From contig CP170561.1 of NCBI GenBank assembly GCA_042701975.1, positions 1,922,001 to 1,986,000 on the forward strand: a stretch of DNA of 64,000 bases. Direction: 5' to 3'. Position 1 is the first letter of the stretch, and every line of letters begins with the position of its first letter. This document shows, one piece after another, positions 34,286 to 42,185 of this stretch. A program made the translations under genes and the position numbers. The DNA comes from JAFALK01 sp042701975 (GTDB lineage Bacteria; Pseudomonadota; Gammaproteobacteria; Burkholderiales; Burkholderiaceae_C). The notes under the pieces were generated by a model. That model did no database searches. It saw only the letters and a list, made by a program, of their open reading frames with translations, and was not told where the DNA came from.

Positions 34286-35275
34286 ATGAAGAAGCTGGCA
34301 AAGCTGGCCACTGTGGCCCTGATTCCTGTCTTGGCGTGTGCGAGTGGTGCGGCTCGGGCCGACTTCCCGGAAAAGACCGTGACCTTCGTCGTGCCCTTCG
34401 CGGCCGGTGGCCCGACCGACAAGGTGGCGCGCGACTTGGCCGAGGCCATGCGCAAGCCGCTGGGCGCCACCATCGTGATCGAGAACGTCGGCGGTGCCGG
34501 CGGCACGCTGGGCGCCACCAAGGTCGCCCGCGCCCCGGCCGACGGCTACACCCTGCTGCTGCACCACATCGGCATGGCCACGGCACCGGCGCTCTACCGC
34601 AACCTGCCCTTCAAGGTGCTGGACGATTTCGAGTACCTGGGCATGATCAATGAAGTGCCGATGACCCTGATCGGCCGCCCGACGCTGCCGGCCAACAACT
34701 ACGCCGAGCTGTACAAGTGGCTGGAAGCGAACAAGGGCAAGATCAATCTGGCCAACGCCGGCATCGGCGCGGCCTCGCACCTGTGCGGCTTGCTGTTCCA
34801 GAGCGCCCTGAAGCTGGACATGACCACGGTGCCCTACAAGGGCACGGCGCCGGCCATGAACGACCTGCTCGGCGGCCAGGTCGACATCATGTGCGACCAG
34901 ACCACCAACACCACCGGCCAGATCGAAGGCGGCAAGGTCAAGGCCTTTGCCGTCACGACCAAGCAGCGCCTGGCCAACCCGGTCTCGCTGTCCAAGCTGC
35001 CCACGCTGGACGAATCCGGCGTCAAGGGCTTTGACGTGACCATCTGGCACGCGCTGTACGCCCCCAAGGGCACGCCCAAGCCGGTCCTGGACAAGATCAA
35101 CGCCGCGCTCAAGGTGGCGCTGAAGGATCCGGAATTCCAGAAGCACATGGTGCAGCTGGGCGCCGTGGTGGTGACCGATGCCCGCGTGAACCCGGCCGAG
35201 CACAAGAAGTTCGTGGACGCCGAGATCCACAAGTGGACGCCGATCATCAAGGCGGCCGGCCAGTACGCCGATTGA
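34286..35275 (+). CDS. Tripartite tricarboxylate transporter substrate-binding protein (Bug/TctC family)
   Basis: Periplasmic solute receptor of the Bug family, greatly expanded in Burkholderiales; ligands are usually carboxylates or amides. 329 residues from ATG 34286 with AGGAGA 7 bp upstream; signal peptide cleaved near ARA^DFPEK. Signature VTFVVPFAAGGPTDKVARDL and the ligand loop TVPYKGTAPAMNDLLGGQVD are clear. No TctA/TctB membrane genes lie nearby, so it is an orphan receptor or serves a distant transporter. The substrate cannot be told from sequence. A terminator follows. Confidence 0.92.
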   Translation: MKKLAKLATVALIPVLACASGAARADFPEKTVTFVVPFAAGGPTDKVARDLAEAMRKPLGATIVIENVGGAGGTLGATKVARAPADGYTLLLHHIGMATAPALYRNLPFKVLDDFEYLGMINEVPMTLIGRPTLPANNYAELYKWLEANKGKINLANAGIGAASHLCGLLFQSALKLDMTTVPYKGTAPAMNDLLGGQVDIMCDQTTNTTGQIEGGKVKAFAVTTKQRLANPVSLSKLPTLDESGVKGFDVTIWHALYAPKGTPKPVLDKINAALKVALKDPEFQKHMVQLGAVVVTDARVNPAEHKKFVDAEIHKWTPIIKAAGQYAD

Positions 35276-35301
35276 GTGAAGCGTTAGCAACGCTTGGACG
35301 C

Positions 35302-35323
35302 AGGCCCGCTTCGGCGGGCCTTT
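35302..35323 (+). terminator. Rho-independent terminator after the TctC-type gene
   Basis: Perfect 8-bp stem AGGCCCGC/GCGGGCCT with a TTCG tetraloop followed by TTTCT. It ends the binding-protein transcript 26 bp after its stop and lies just past the 3' end of the convergent dtd gene. Confidence 0.82.
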
Positions 35324-35761
35324 CTACATCCGCATCGGGATCGTGACCGGCCCGTCGTTGACGAGGCTGACCTGCATGTCCGCCCCGAATTCGCCGCATT
35401 CGACGACGGCGTGGCGGCTGCGGGCATGACTGAGTACATGCTCGTACAAGCGCCGCCCTTGCTCGGCTGGCGCAGCGCCGGTGAAGCTCGGTCGGTTGCC
35501 GCCCGAGACATCGGCGGCCAGCGTGAACTGCGAGACGATCAGCAAGCCGCCGCCCACGTCCTGAATGCTGCGGTTCATCTTGCCGGCCTCGTCGGCGAAG
35601 ACGCGCAGCTTGAGCAGCTTGTCCACGAACCGCTCGGCCCCGCTTTCGGTGTCGGAAGGCTCGGCGCAGACGAGCACGAGCAGGCCCGCGTCGATGCGCC
35701 CGATGAGCTGACCGTCTACTTCGACGGACGCGCGTTTCACCCGCTGCAGCACGCCGATCAC
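35324..35761 (-). CDS. dtd: D-aminoacyl-tRNA deacylase
   Basis: Hydrolyses D-amino acids (and glycine mischarged on tRNA-Ala) from tRNA. 145 residues, exactly the family length, from a GTG overlapping the stop of the CDF gene (GTGA). N-terminus VIGVLQRVKRASVEVDGQLI, catalytic loop LLIVSQFTLAADVSGGNRPSF (SQFTL) and the Gly-cisPro motif GPVTIP near the C-terminus. Longer open frame upstream is the shadow of the CDF gene. Confidence 0.95.
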   Translation of the reverse strand: MIGVLQRVKRASVEVDGQLIGRIDAGLLVLVCAEPSDTESGAERFVDKLLKLRVFADEAGKMNRSIQDVGGGLLIVSQFTLAADVSGGNRPSFTGAAPAEQGRRLYEHVLSHARSRHAVVECGEFGADMQVSLVNDGPVTIPMRM

Positions 35762-36627
35762 GACTGCGCCTCCACGTCGGTGGGCAGGAGCTGGATCGTG
35801 GCGCGCAGGCCGGGCACGGCGGCCAGCAGCGCGGCCTCGACCTCGCCGCGCATCGCTGCTGCTCGCCCCAGGCTCCAATCGGCTGGCGCGTGCATGTGCA
35901 GGTCCACGAAGCGGCGCTGGCCGGCGCTGCGGGTGACGAGGTGATCGAAGCGGATGCTCTGGGCGGCGAAACGCTCCAGCACCGCGTGGATGGCTTGCAG
36001 TGTGGGTGCGTCGAGCGCGGCGTCGAGCAGCCCACTCGAGGATTCGGCCACCAGATGCACGCCCTCGCGCAGGATGTTCACGGCCACCAGCAGCGCCACC
36101 GTCGCATCCAGCCACAACCAGCCGGTGAAGTACACGCCGACCAGGCCGACGACGACACCGGCCGAGGTCCACACATCCGTGATCAGGTGGCGCGCATCGG
36201 CCTCCAAGGCCATCGAGTTGAGCGCGCGCGCCTTGCGCAGCATCGCCCAGGCCAGGCCGCCGTTGAGGATGGAGCTGACGACGGTGAGCGTGAGGCCCAG
36301 GCCCAGCCCTTCCACGGGCTGCGGCGCCAGCAGGCGCTGGACCGAGCCCCAGGCGATGCCCAGGGCGGCGGCGATGATGAGCAGGCCCTCGAAGCCACCG
36401 GAGAAGAACTCGGCCTTGTCGTGGCCGTAGGGGTGGCCTTCGTCGGGCGGCTGGCGGGCCAGGGTCAGCATGGCCAGGGCGAAGAGGGCGCCGGCGAGGT
36501 TGACGCCGGATTCGAGCGCGTCGGCCGCCAGGGAGACGGAGCCGGTCCACCACCAGGCGCCGGTCTTGAGTGCGATGGTGGCCACGGCCACGGCGACGGA
36601 AAGTTTCAGATACGAGGAAGCCTGCAT
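35758..36627 (-). CDS. Cation diffusion facilitator family transporter
   Basis: Proton-driven exporter of divalent metals (Zn, Fe, Mn or similar) in the inner membrane. 289 residues: about six transmembrane helices in residues 1–200 and a cytoplasmic C-terminal domain with FVDLHMHAPADWSLGRAA. Metal-site region in TM2 is AADALESGVNLAGALF, and in TM5 HLITDVWTSAGVVVGL (H-x3-D). The loop HPYGHDKAEFFSGGFEGLL is typical. The TM2 site differs from the usual D-x3-D or H-x3-D, so the metal is uncertain. Coupled to dtd by a 4-bp overlap. Confidence 0.92.
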   Translation of the reverse strand: MQASSYLKLSVAVAVATIALKTGAWWWTGSVSLAADALESGVNLAGALFALAMLTLARQPPDEGHPYGHDKAEFFSGGFEGLLIIAAALGIAWGSVQRLLAPQPVEGLGLGLTLTVVSSILNGGLAWAMLRKARALNSMALEADARHLITDVWTSAGVVVGLVGVYFTGWLWLDATVALLVAVNILREGVHLVAESSSGLLDAALDAPTLQAIHAVLERFAAQSIRFDHLVTRSAGQRRFVDLHMHAPADWSLGRAAAMRGEVEAALLAAVPGLRATIQLLPTDVEAQS

Positions 36628-36693
36628 GGGCCGCGATCCTACCGAGTCCGCTCCTACAATTTGCGCGAAATTTGAACCGGAGCCTCACCCACC

Positions 36694-37608
36694 ATGACCT
36701 CGACCAGCGCGCAGCACTCCACCGACGTCTCCCACATCGCCCCGCGCGAGAAGGCCGAGATCCTTTCGCAGGCGCTGCCCTACATCCGCGAATTCCACGG
36801 CAAGACCATCGTCATCAAGTACGGCGGCAACGCCATGACCGATCCGGAGCTGCAGCAGGACTTCGCCGAGGACGTGGTGCTGCTCAAGCTCGTGGGCATG
36901 AACCCGGTCGTCGTGCACGGCGGCGGTCCGCAGATCGAGGACGCGCTGAACAAGCTCGGCAAGAAGGGCCACTTCATCCAGGGCATGCGCGTGACCGACG
37001 AAGAGACGATGAGCGTCGTCGAATGGGTGCTCGGCGGCGAGGTGCAGCAGGACATCGTCGGCATGATCAACGCGGCGGGCGGCAAGGCCGTGGGGCTCAC
37101 GGGGCGCGACGGCGGCATGATCCGCGCCAAGAAGCTCAAGATGGTGGACAAGGACGATCCGGCCAAGGAACACGACATCGGCCAGGTCGGCGACATCGTC
37201 TCCATCGACCCGAGCGTGGTGAAGGCGCTGCAAGACGACCAGTTCATCCCGGTGGTGAGTCCGATCGGCTTTGGCGAGCGTAACGAGAGCTACAACATCA
37301 ACGCCGACGTGGTGGCCGCCAAGCTGGCCACCGTGCTGCAGGCCGAGAAGCTGCTGATGCTGACCAACATCCGCGGCGTGCTCGATAAGAACGGTGAGCT
37401 GATGACGGAGCTGACGCCGCGTCGCATCGACGAGCTGGTGGAAGACGGCACGATCAGCGGCGGCATGATCCCCAAGATCGCCGGCGCCATCGATGCCGCC
37501 AAGAGCGGCGTCAACGCCGTCCACATCATCGACGGCCGCGTGCCGCACGCGATGCTGCTGGAGATCCTCTCGGACCAGGCCTACGGCACGATGATCCGTT
37601 CGTACTGA
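36694..37608 (+). CDS. argB: Acetylglutamate kinase
   Basis: Second step of arginine synthesis: phosphorylates N-acetylglutamate. 304 residues. IVIKYGGNAMTDPELQ near residue 35, VVHGGGPQIEDALNKLGKK near 73, LTGRDGGMIRAKK near 135 and GGMIPKIAGAIDAAKSGV near 254 are the amino-acid-kinase signatures. TACAAT at 36655–36660 could be a -10 element, but no good -35 is seen. Divergent from the CDF gene. Confidence 0.96.
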   Translation: MTSTSAQHSTDVSHIAPREKAEILSQALPYIREFHGKTIVIKYGGNAMTDPELQQDFAEDVVLLKLVGMNPVVVHGGGPQIEDALNKLGKKGHFIQGMRVTDEETMSVVEWVLGGEVQQDIVGMINAAGGKAVGLTGRDGGMIRAKKLKMVDKDDPAKEHDIGQVGDIVSIDPSVVKALQDDQFIPVVSPIGFGERNESYNINADVVAAKLATVLQAEKLLMLTNIRGVLDKNGELMTELTPRRIDELVEDGTISGGMIPKIAGAIDAAKSGVNAVHIIDGRVPHAMLLEILSDQAYGTMIRSY

Positions 37609-37670
37609 GCGGCTGAGCGGCGCCGCGTTCTGCGGCGAAATCGTTTTCATGTTGGTGGCGTGAACCGCGC

Positions 37671-37867
37671 CTGGCCAGCCTCAACGGCCGCTCCGTGCTG
37701 CACCTGGCCCCGCCCAGGGCTTCACCTTTGACGAGAATGCGCAGCTCCTGACCGTCTCTTTGCACACGGTGATGACCAGCGTGAAGCGCGTTTACCGCAA
37801 GCTGCACGTGCGCTCCAAGGTCGACGCCATTCACGAAGCGCGAAGGCTCGGCTGGCTCAGGGATTGA
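37671..37867 (+). pseudogene. Remnant of a LuxR-family regulator (HTH domain only)
   Basis: Between argB and slmA, decayed coding sequence resembles the C-terminal LuxR HTH. One frame (37671–37709) reads LASLNGRSVLHLA, like the helix-1 approach LTxREREVLxLLA; the next frame (from 37712) continues AQGFTFDENAQLLTVSLHTV, then KRVYRKLHVRSKVDAIHEAR and RLGWLRD before a stop at 37867. The frame change and lack of a start or upstream domain show it is a relic. No other copy is in the window. Confidence 0.7.
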
Positions 37868-37944
37868 TTGCTGCGCCCGGAAGCTCCCCGGCAGCCTCGG
37901 CGCCTATGCCAGAATGGGTCAACCCCATCCCTGACCCGCGCCCG

Positions 37945-38598
37945 ATGACCGACGAACTGAACGCCGCCGCCGAGCCTGAGGCGCAAGAAGCCCCATCCGC
38001 CGCGCCTCGCAAGCGCCCGCGGCCGGGCGAGCGCCGGGTCCAGATCCTTCAAACGCTGGCCGGCATGCTGGAGCAGCCGGGCGCCGATCGCGTCACCACG
38101 GCCGCCCTGGCTGCGCGCCTGGATGTCAGCGAGGCAGCGCTCTATCGCCATTTCGCCAGCAAGGCGCAGATGTTCGAGGGCCTGATCGAGTTCATCGAGC
38201 AAAGCGTCTTCACCCTGGTCAACCAGATCACCGAACGTTCCCTGAGCGGCGAGGGCGAAATTGCCCAGGCGCACAAGATCGTCTCCGTGCTGCTGCAGTT
38301 CGGCGAACGCAACCCGGGCATGACCCGTGTGATGGTCGGCGACGCCCTCGTCTACGAGAACGAGCGCCTGGTCGCCCGCATGAACCAGTTCTTCGACCGC
38401 ATCGAATCCTCGCTGCGCCAGGTCCTGCGCGCTGCCGCGGAAGGCCGCGGTTCGTCTACGCCCACGGTGGACGCCAATGCCCAGGCTTCGGTGATGGTCA
38501 GCTTCGTCATCGGCCGGCTGCAGCGCTATGCGCGTTCCGGTTTCAAACGTTCGCCCACCGAGCAGCTCGACGCCGCGCTGAACATGCTGGGCGCCTGA
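37945..38598 (+). CDS. slmA: Nucleoid occlusion factor SlmA (TetR family)
   Basis: TetR-like DNA-binding protein that blocks FtsZ ring assembly over the nucleoid. 217 residues from ATG 37945 (MTDELN); the frame is open further upstream into the LuxR remnant, which I take as non-coding. A Pro/Ala-rich N-terminal tail is followed by the HTH TTAALAARLDVSEAALYRHF (~residues 51–70) and FASKAQMFEGLIEFIE. Adjacent DUF815 gene starts 18 bp downstream. Confidence 0.9.
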   Translation: MTDELNAAAEPEAQEAPSAAPRKRPRPGERRVQILQTLAGMLEQPGADRVTTAALAARLDVSEAALYRHFASKAQMFEGLIEFIEQSVFTLVNQITERSLSGEGEIAQAHKIVSVLLQFGERNPGMTRVMVGDALVYENERLVARMNQFFDRIESSLRQVLRAAAEGRGSSTPTVDANAQASVMVSFVIGRLQRYARSGFKRSPTEQLDAALNMLGA

Positions 38599-38616
38599 GT
38601 CTTTCATTTTCTTCCC

Positions 38617-39498
38617 ATGTTTGATTCGCTGCTCAAGCGTGCCGAGACGCTCGTCGGGCGCCTCGAGGCGCTGCTGCCCCAGGCGCTCGCCGCTCCCGAC
38701 TGGTCGGCCTCGCTCGCCTTCCGCTACCGCCGCCGTCATGGTCGCGGTGCGGTGCTCGAAGCCGTCCAGCACCTGGCCCTGATCCGCCTGGGCGACCTGA
38801 AGGAAGTCGAGCCGCAGAAGGAGCGCCTGCTTCGCAACACGGCGCAGTTCGTGGCTGGCAAGCCGGCCAACAACGTGTTGCTGACCGGCGCGCGCGGCAC
38901 GGGCAAGAGCTCGCTGATCCGCGCCTGCTTGCAGGAGTACGCGCCGCGCGGCCTGCGCCTGATCGAGGTGGACAAGAGCGATCTCGTTGACCTGCCCGAC
39001 ATCGTCGAGCTCATCGCCTTGCGACCCGAACGTTTCGTGATCTTCTGCGACGACCTGAGCTTTGACGAGGGCGAGGCCGGCTACAAGGCGCTGAAATCCA
39101 TGCTGGACGGCTCCATCGCGGCGGCCAGCCCGAACGTGCTGATCTACGCCACCAGCAACCGCCGCCACCTGCTGCCCGAGCAGATGCGCGACAACCTGGC
39201 GGCCAAGTACGACGAGAACGGCGAGCTGCATCCCGGTGAGGCGGTGGAGGAGAAGATCTCTCTGTCCGAGCGCTTCGGCCTGTGGCTGTCCTTCTACCCG
39301 TTCAGCCAGGACGAGTACCTGGCCATCGTCGGCCAGTGGCTGCGCTTTTATGGCTTGGGCGAAGAGCAGATAGCCACGGCCCGCCAGCCATCGCTGGTGT
39401 GGGCGTTGGAGCGCGGCTCGCGTTCGGGTCGGGTAGCGCACCAGTTCGCACGTGACCTGGCCGGGCAGTTGGGCATGGAGGGGCTCAAGCATGAGTGA
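38617..39498 (+). CDS. DUF815-family AAA-like ATPase
   Basis: Predicted P-loop ATPase of unknown role (DUF815, ATP-binding). 293 residues: Walker A GARGTGKSS at ~91–99, Walker B FVIFCDDLSFDEG at ~140–152, sensor-like IYATSNRRHLLPEQMRDN at ~172–190. Conserved beside mutT or slmA in Burkholderiales as far as I recall, but the function is not known. The last 8 bp overlap the start of the MutT–HisI gene. Confidence 0.88.
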   Translation: MFDSLLKRAETLVGRLEALLPQALAAPDWSASLAFRYRRRHGRGAVLEAVQHLALIRLGDLKEVEPQKERLLRNTAQFVAGKPANNVLLTGARGTGKSSLIRACLQEYAPRGLRLIEVDKSDLVDLPDIVELIALRPERFVIFCDDLSFDEGEAGYKALKSMLDGSIAAASPNVLIYATSNRRHLLPEQMRDNLAAKYDENGELHPGEAVEEKISLSERFGLWLSFYPFSQDEYLAIVGQWLRFYGLGEEQIATARQPSLVWALERGSRSGRVAHQFARDLAGQLGMEGLKHE

Positions 39499-40297
39499 GC
39501 GCAAGCCCGTCGATGTGGCCGTGGGCGTGCTTGTTGCGCCTGACGGCAAATTCTTGCTGACCTCGCGCCCGAGCGGCAAGGTCTATGCGGGCTACTGGGA
39601 ATTCCCCGGTGGCAAGCTCGAGGCCGGCGAGACGGTCGAGCAAGCGTTGCGCCGCGAACTGCACGAAGAGCTGGGCATCACCATTGGCGCCGTCCATCCG
39701 TGGAAGGTCGAGATGATGGACTACCCGCACGCGCTCGTGCGGCTGCATTTCTGCAAGGTCTTCGAGTGGTCGGGCGAATTCGAGATGCGTGAGCAGCAAA
39801 GCATGGCCTGGGAGAACTTGCCCGTGCAGTCGCAGCCCGTGCTGCCCGGCACGATTCCCGTGCTGGACTGGTTCGCCGAAGAGCGCGGTCACGCGGGCGC
39901 CACCTACCGCACCTGGCTCGACGACATCAGGTGGGACGAGCAGGGCCTCGTGCCCGTGATCGCGCAGGAGCAGGGCACAGGCGACGTGCTGATGTTCGCC
40001 TGGATGAATCGCGAATCGCTGGCGCTCACGGCCGAGAAGGGCGAAGCCGTCTACTGGAGCCGCTCGCGCAAGAAGCTCTGGCACAAGGGCGAGGAGTCGG
40101 GCCATACGCAGACGGTGCATTCGATCCGCATGGACTGCGATAACGACGTGGTTCTGCTGACCATCACGCAAAATGGCCACGAGCCTGGCATTGCCTGCCA
40201 CACCGGTCGTCACAGCTGTTTCTTCCAACGCTACGAGAATGGGGCGTGGCACGCGGTCGAACCGGTGCTCAAGGACCCGGAGAGCATTTACAAATGA
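39491..40297 (+). CDS. hisI: Fusion of Nudix (MutT-like) hydrolase and phosphoribosyl-AMP cyclohydrolase (HisI)
   Basis: Single 268-residue frame joining two proteins that are normally separate. Residues 1–131: Nudix domain, with AVGVLVAPDGKFLLTSRPSG and a complete Nudix box G-x5-E-x7-R-E-L-x-E-E-L-G at 41–62, as in MutT (8-oxo-dGTP diphosphatase). Residues 142–268: HisI, which opens the ring of phosphoribosyl-AMP in histidine synthesis, with WDEQGLVPVIAQEQGTGDVL, EAVYWSRSRKKLWHKGEESG, Mg ligands in DCDND (D215, D217, D219) and zinc ligands C236 and C243 in CHTGRHSC. The linker is only ~10 residues and holds no stop or alternative start codon ATG. ATG 39491 overlaps the DUF815 stop; the stop overlaps hisE (ATGA). 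Confidence 0.93.
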   Translation: MSERKPVDVAVGVLVAPDGKFLLTSRPSGKVYAGYWEFPGGKLEAGETVEQALRRELHEELGITIGAVHPWKVEMMDYPHALVRLHFCKVFEWSGEFEMREQQSMAWENLPVQSQPVLPGTIPVLDWFAEERGHAGATYRTWLDDIRWDEQGLVPVIAQEQGTGDVLMFAWMNRESLALTAEKGEAVYWSRSRKKLWHKGEESGHTQTVHSIRMDCDNDVVLLTITQNGHEPGIACHTGRHSCFFQRYENGAWHAVEPVLKDPESIYK

Positions 40298-40662
40298 GTG
40301 ACGACGATATCCTCAAGCGCATCAGCGAGGTGATCGAGTCGCGAAAGCCGGAAAACGGCGGCGATCCGGCCGCGAGCTATGTCGCCAAGCTCTTCTCCAA
40401 GGGCCTGGACGCGCCGCTGAAGAAGGTGGGCGAGGAGGCGACCGAGTTCGTGCTGGCGGCCAAGGACGGCGCGACGGACAAGATCGTCTACGAGTGCGCG
40501 GACCTCTGGTTCCACAGCCTCGTGGCCCTGGCCCATTTCGGCATCAAGCCTGAGGCCGTGCTGGCCGAACTGGCCCGCCGCGAGGGCCTGTCTGGCCTCG
40601 AGGAATTCGCTTCCCGTACCCCGTCGACCAACAACAAGGAGAGCCCCGATGGAAGACAGTAA
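40294..40662 (+). CDS. hisE: Phosphoribosyl-ATP pyrophosphatase
   Basis: Second step of histidine synthesis (phosphoribosyl-ATP to phosphoribosyl-AMP), whose product feeds HisI encoded just upstream. 122 residues from ATG 40294. MazG-type helices with AAKDGATDKIVYECADLWFH and KVGEEATEFVLAA, carrying the conserved E-x3-E … D metal ligands. The 4-bp overlap with hisI couples translation; the start of the next gene overlaps its stop by 14 bp. Confidence 0.94.
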   Translation: MSDDDILKRISEVIESRKPENGGDPAASYVAKLFSKGLDAPLKKVGEEATEFVLAAKDGATDKIVYECADLWFHSLVALAHFGIKPEAVLAELARREGLSGLEEFASRTPSTNNKESPDGRQ

Positions 40663-41029
40663 CGTCGTCAACAACGAAGTCGTCTCCGCTGTATCCGCCG
40701 AGAAGCTCGCCAGCCTCAAGCAGCTGACGCAGGTGATCTACATCCTCTACGCGCTGGGCTTCTTCACCGGCGTGACCTGGATCGTGGCGCTGATGATGAA
40801 CTACATCAAGCGCGAGGACACCGAAGGCACGATCTACGCCAGCCACTTCACCTGGCAGATCCGCACCTTCTGGTGGTGCACGCTGTGGACGGTCGTGGGC
40901 TTCATCACCATGCCCTTGCTCGGCCTGGGTTTCCTCGTGCTGGCTGGCAACTCCTTGTGGGCCATCTATCGCATCGTCAAGGGCTTCCTGAACTGGAACG
41001 ACAACAAGCCCATGCCGCTGCCGGCCTGA
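40649..41029 (+). CDS. DUF4870-like small membrane protein
   Basis: 126 residues, three hydrophobic segments (IYILYALGFFTGVTWIVALM ~30–49; WCTLWTVVGFITMPLLGLGF ~76–95; VLAGNSLWAIYRIVKGF ~97–113). The pattern with a conserved ASHFTWQIRTFW stretch fits the DUF4870/YidH-type inner-membrane proteins that sit after hisE in many Burkholderiales. Function unknown. Confidence 0.82.
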   Translation: MEDSNVVNNEVVSAVSAEKLASLKQLTQVIYILYALGFFTGVTWIVALMMNYIKREDTEGTIYASHFTWQIRTFWWCTLWTVVGFITMPLLGLGFLVLAGNSLWAIYRIVKGFLNWNDNKPMPLPA

Positions 41030-41065
41030 GCGGAGCGGCATCAAGGCGTAAAGGATTGCAAAAAC

Positions 41066-41413
41066 ATGAGCCACGACCCGAACTGCGTCTTCTGCAAGAT
41101 CATTGCCGGGCAGATCCCGGCCAAGAAGGCCTACGAGGATGAGCAGGTGCTGGTCTTTCACGACATCGCGCCGTGGGCGCCGGTGCACATCCTCTTGATT
41201 CCCAAGGTCCACATCCCCACCTTGGCCGATGTGACGGCCGAACATGCGGGGCTGCTGGGCCACATGACCACTCTGGCGCCGCGGTTGATGAAGGAGCTTG
41301 GCGTCACCAATGGTTTCCGCACCGTCATCAATTGCGGACCTGACGGCGGGCAGGAGGTTTACCACCTCCACATGCACGCGTTTGGCGGTCCGCGGCCCTG
41401 GCTCAAGGGCTGA
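41066..41413 (+). CDS. HIT-family nucleotide-binding protein (Hint-like)
   Basis: Purine nucleoside phosphoramidase-type HIT protein. 115 residues. N-terminal CVFCKIIAGQIPAKKAYED and the histidine triad VYHLHMHAFGG at ~98–108, with the catalytic central His. Zinc-like Cys8/Cys11 are typical of Hint proteins. Located between hisE/DUF4870 and tatA, the usual place in this order. Confidence 0.93.
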   Translation: MSHDPNCVFCKIIAGQIPAKKAYEDEQVLVFHDIAPWAPVHILLIPKVHIPTLADVTAEHAGLLGHMTTLAPRLMKELGVTNGFRTVINCGPDGGQEVYHLHMHAFGGPRPWLKG

Positions 41414-41458
41414 GCCGTCCGGAACTAAAATCTGTCAATTCCATTCGAGGAGAAAACT

Positions 41459-41701
41459 ATGGGTTCATTCAGCATCTGGCATTGGCTGATCGTTTTGCTG
41501 ATCGTGGTGATGGTGTTCGGCACCAAGAAGCTGAAGAACGTGGGCACCGACCTGGGCGCCGCCGTCAAGGGCTTCAAGGACGGCATGAAGGACGGCACCG
41601 CAACGGCCGAGGCTCCTGTGCCGCCGTCGCAGCAACTCGGCGCCAGCAAGACCGACGTCGACGGCCAGACCATCGACGTCGAAGCCAAGCAAAAGCACTG
41701 A
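41459..41701 (+). CDS. tatA: Twin-arginine translocase subunit TatA
   Basis: Forms the pore-like component of the Tat pathway for folded proteins; PetA encoded at 50.9 kb is an expected substrate. 80 residues: one N-terminal transmembrane helix (FSIWHWLIVLLIVVMVFGTK), hinge FGTKKLKNVGTDLGAAVKGFK and a charged amphipathic helix, then a flexible tail. GAGGAG 8 bp upstream. TAAAAT at 41426–41431 could be a -10. Confidence 0.96.
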   Translation: MGSFSIWHWLIVLLIVVMVFGTKKLKNVGTDLGAAVKGFKDGMKDGTATAEAPVPPSQQLGASKTDVDGQTIDVEAKQKH

Positions 41702-41720
41702 GTCTTGAACGGCTGACCGC

Positions 41721-42185
41721 ATGCTTGACTTCGGCATCGACAAGATCGCCCTGATCGGGGCCGTGGCCCTCGTGGTCCTCGGCCCTGAGAAGCTGCCGCG
41801 CGTGGCCCGCACCGTGGGCCACTTGCTGGGCAAGGCGCAGCGCTACGTGGCCGACGTGAAGGCGGAGGTCAATCGCTCCATCGAGCTCGAAGAGCTCAAA
41901 AAGATGAAGACCCATGTGGAGGACGCGGCGCGCGACATCCAGACCTCCGTTCAAAAGGAAGTCGATGGCGCCAACAACGCCTTCAACGAGGTCTGGAGCG
42001 ATCACAACAGCATTGGCGGCCCGTCGATCGATCCGCTGCCGCCCTTCTACAAGCACCCGAAGAAGAACTGGCGGCTCAAGCGCGGCGCCACGCCGCAGTG
42101 GTACAAGCAGAAGAACCAAGTGCGCCGCAACGTGCAGTCCGGCGCCGCCCGCGTGGCGCGATTCCGTCCGCGCAGCGTCCTCTAA
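41721..42185 (+). CDS. tatB: Twin-arginine translocase subunit TatB
   Basis: Substrate-receptor partner of TatC. 154 residues: N-terminal helix MLDFGIDKIALIGAVALVVL, the GPEKLPRVARTVGHLLGKAQ hinge and amphipathic helix, then a long basic tail. The glutamate in GPEKLPR is the TatB hallmark. tatC begins at the base after the stop. Confidence 0.95.
   Translation: MLDFGIDKIALIGAVALVVLGPEKLPRVARTVGHLLGKAQRYVADVKAEVNRSIELEELKKMKTHVEDAARDIQTSVQKEVDGANNAFNEVWSDHNSIGGPSIDPLPPFYKHPKKNWRLKRGATPQWYKQKNQVRRNVQSGAARVARFRPRSVL

Noticed and set aside
37618..37640. CGCCGC/GCGGCG hairpin after argB
   Set aside because: Not followed directly by a T-run; could be chance in GC-rich DNA.
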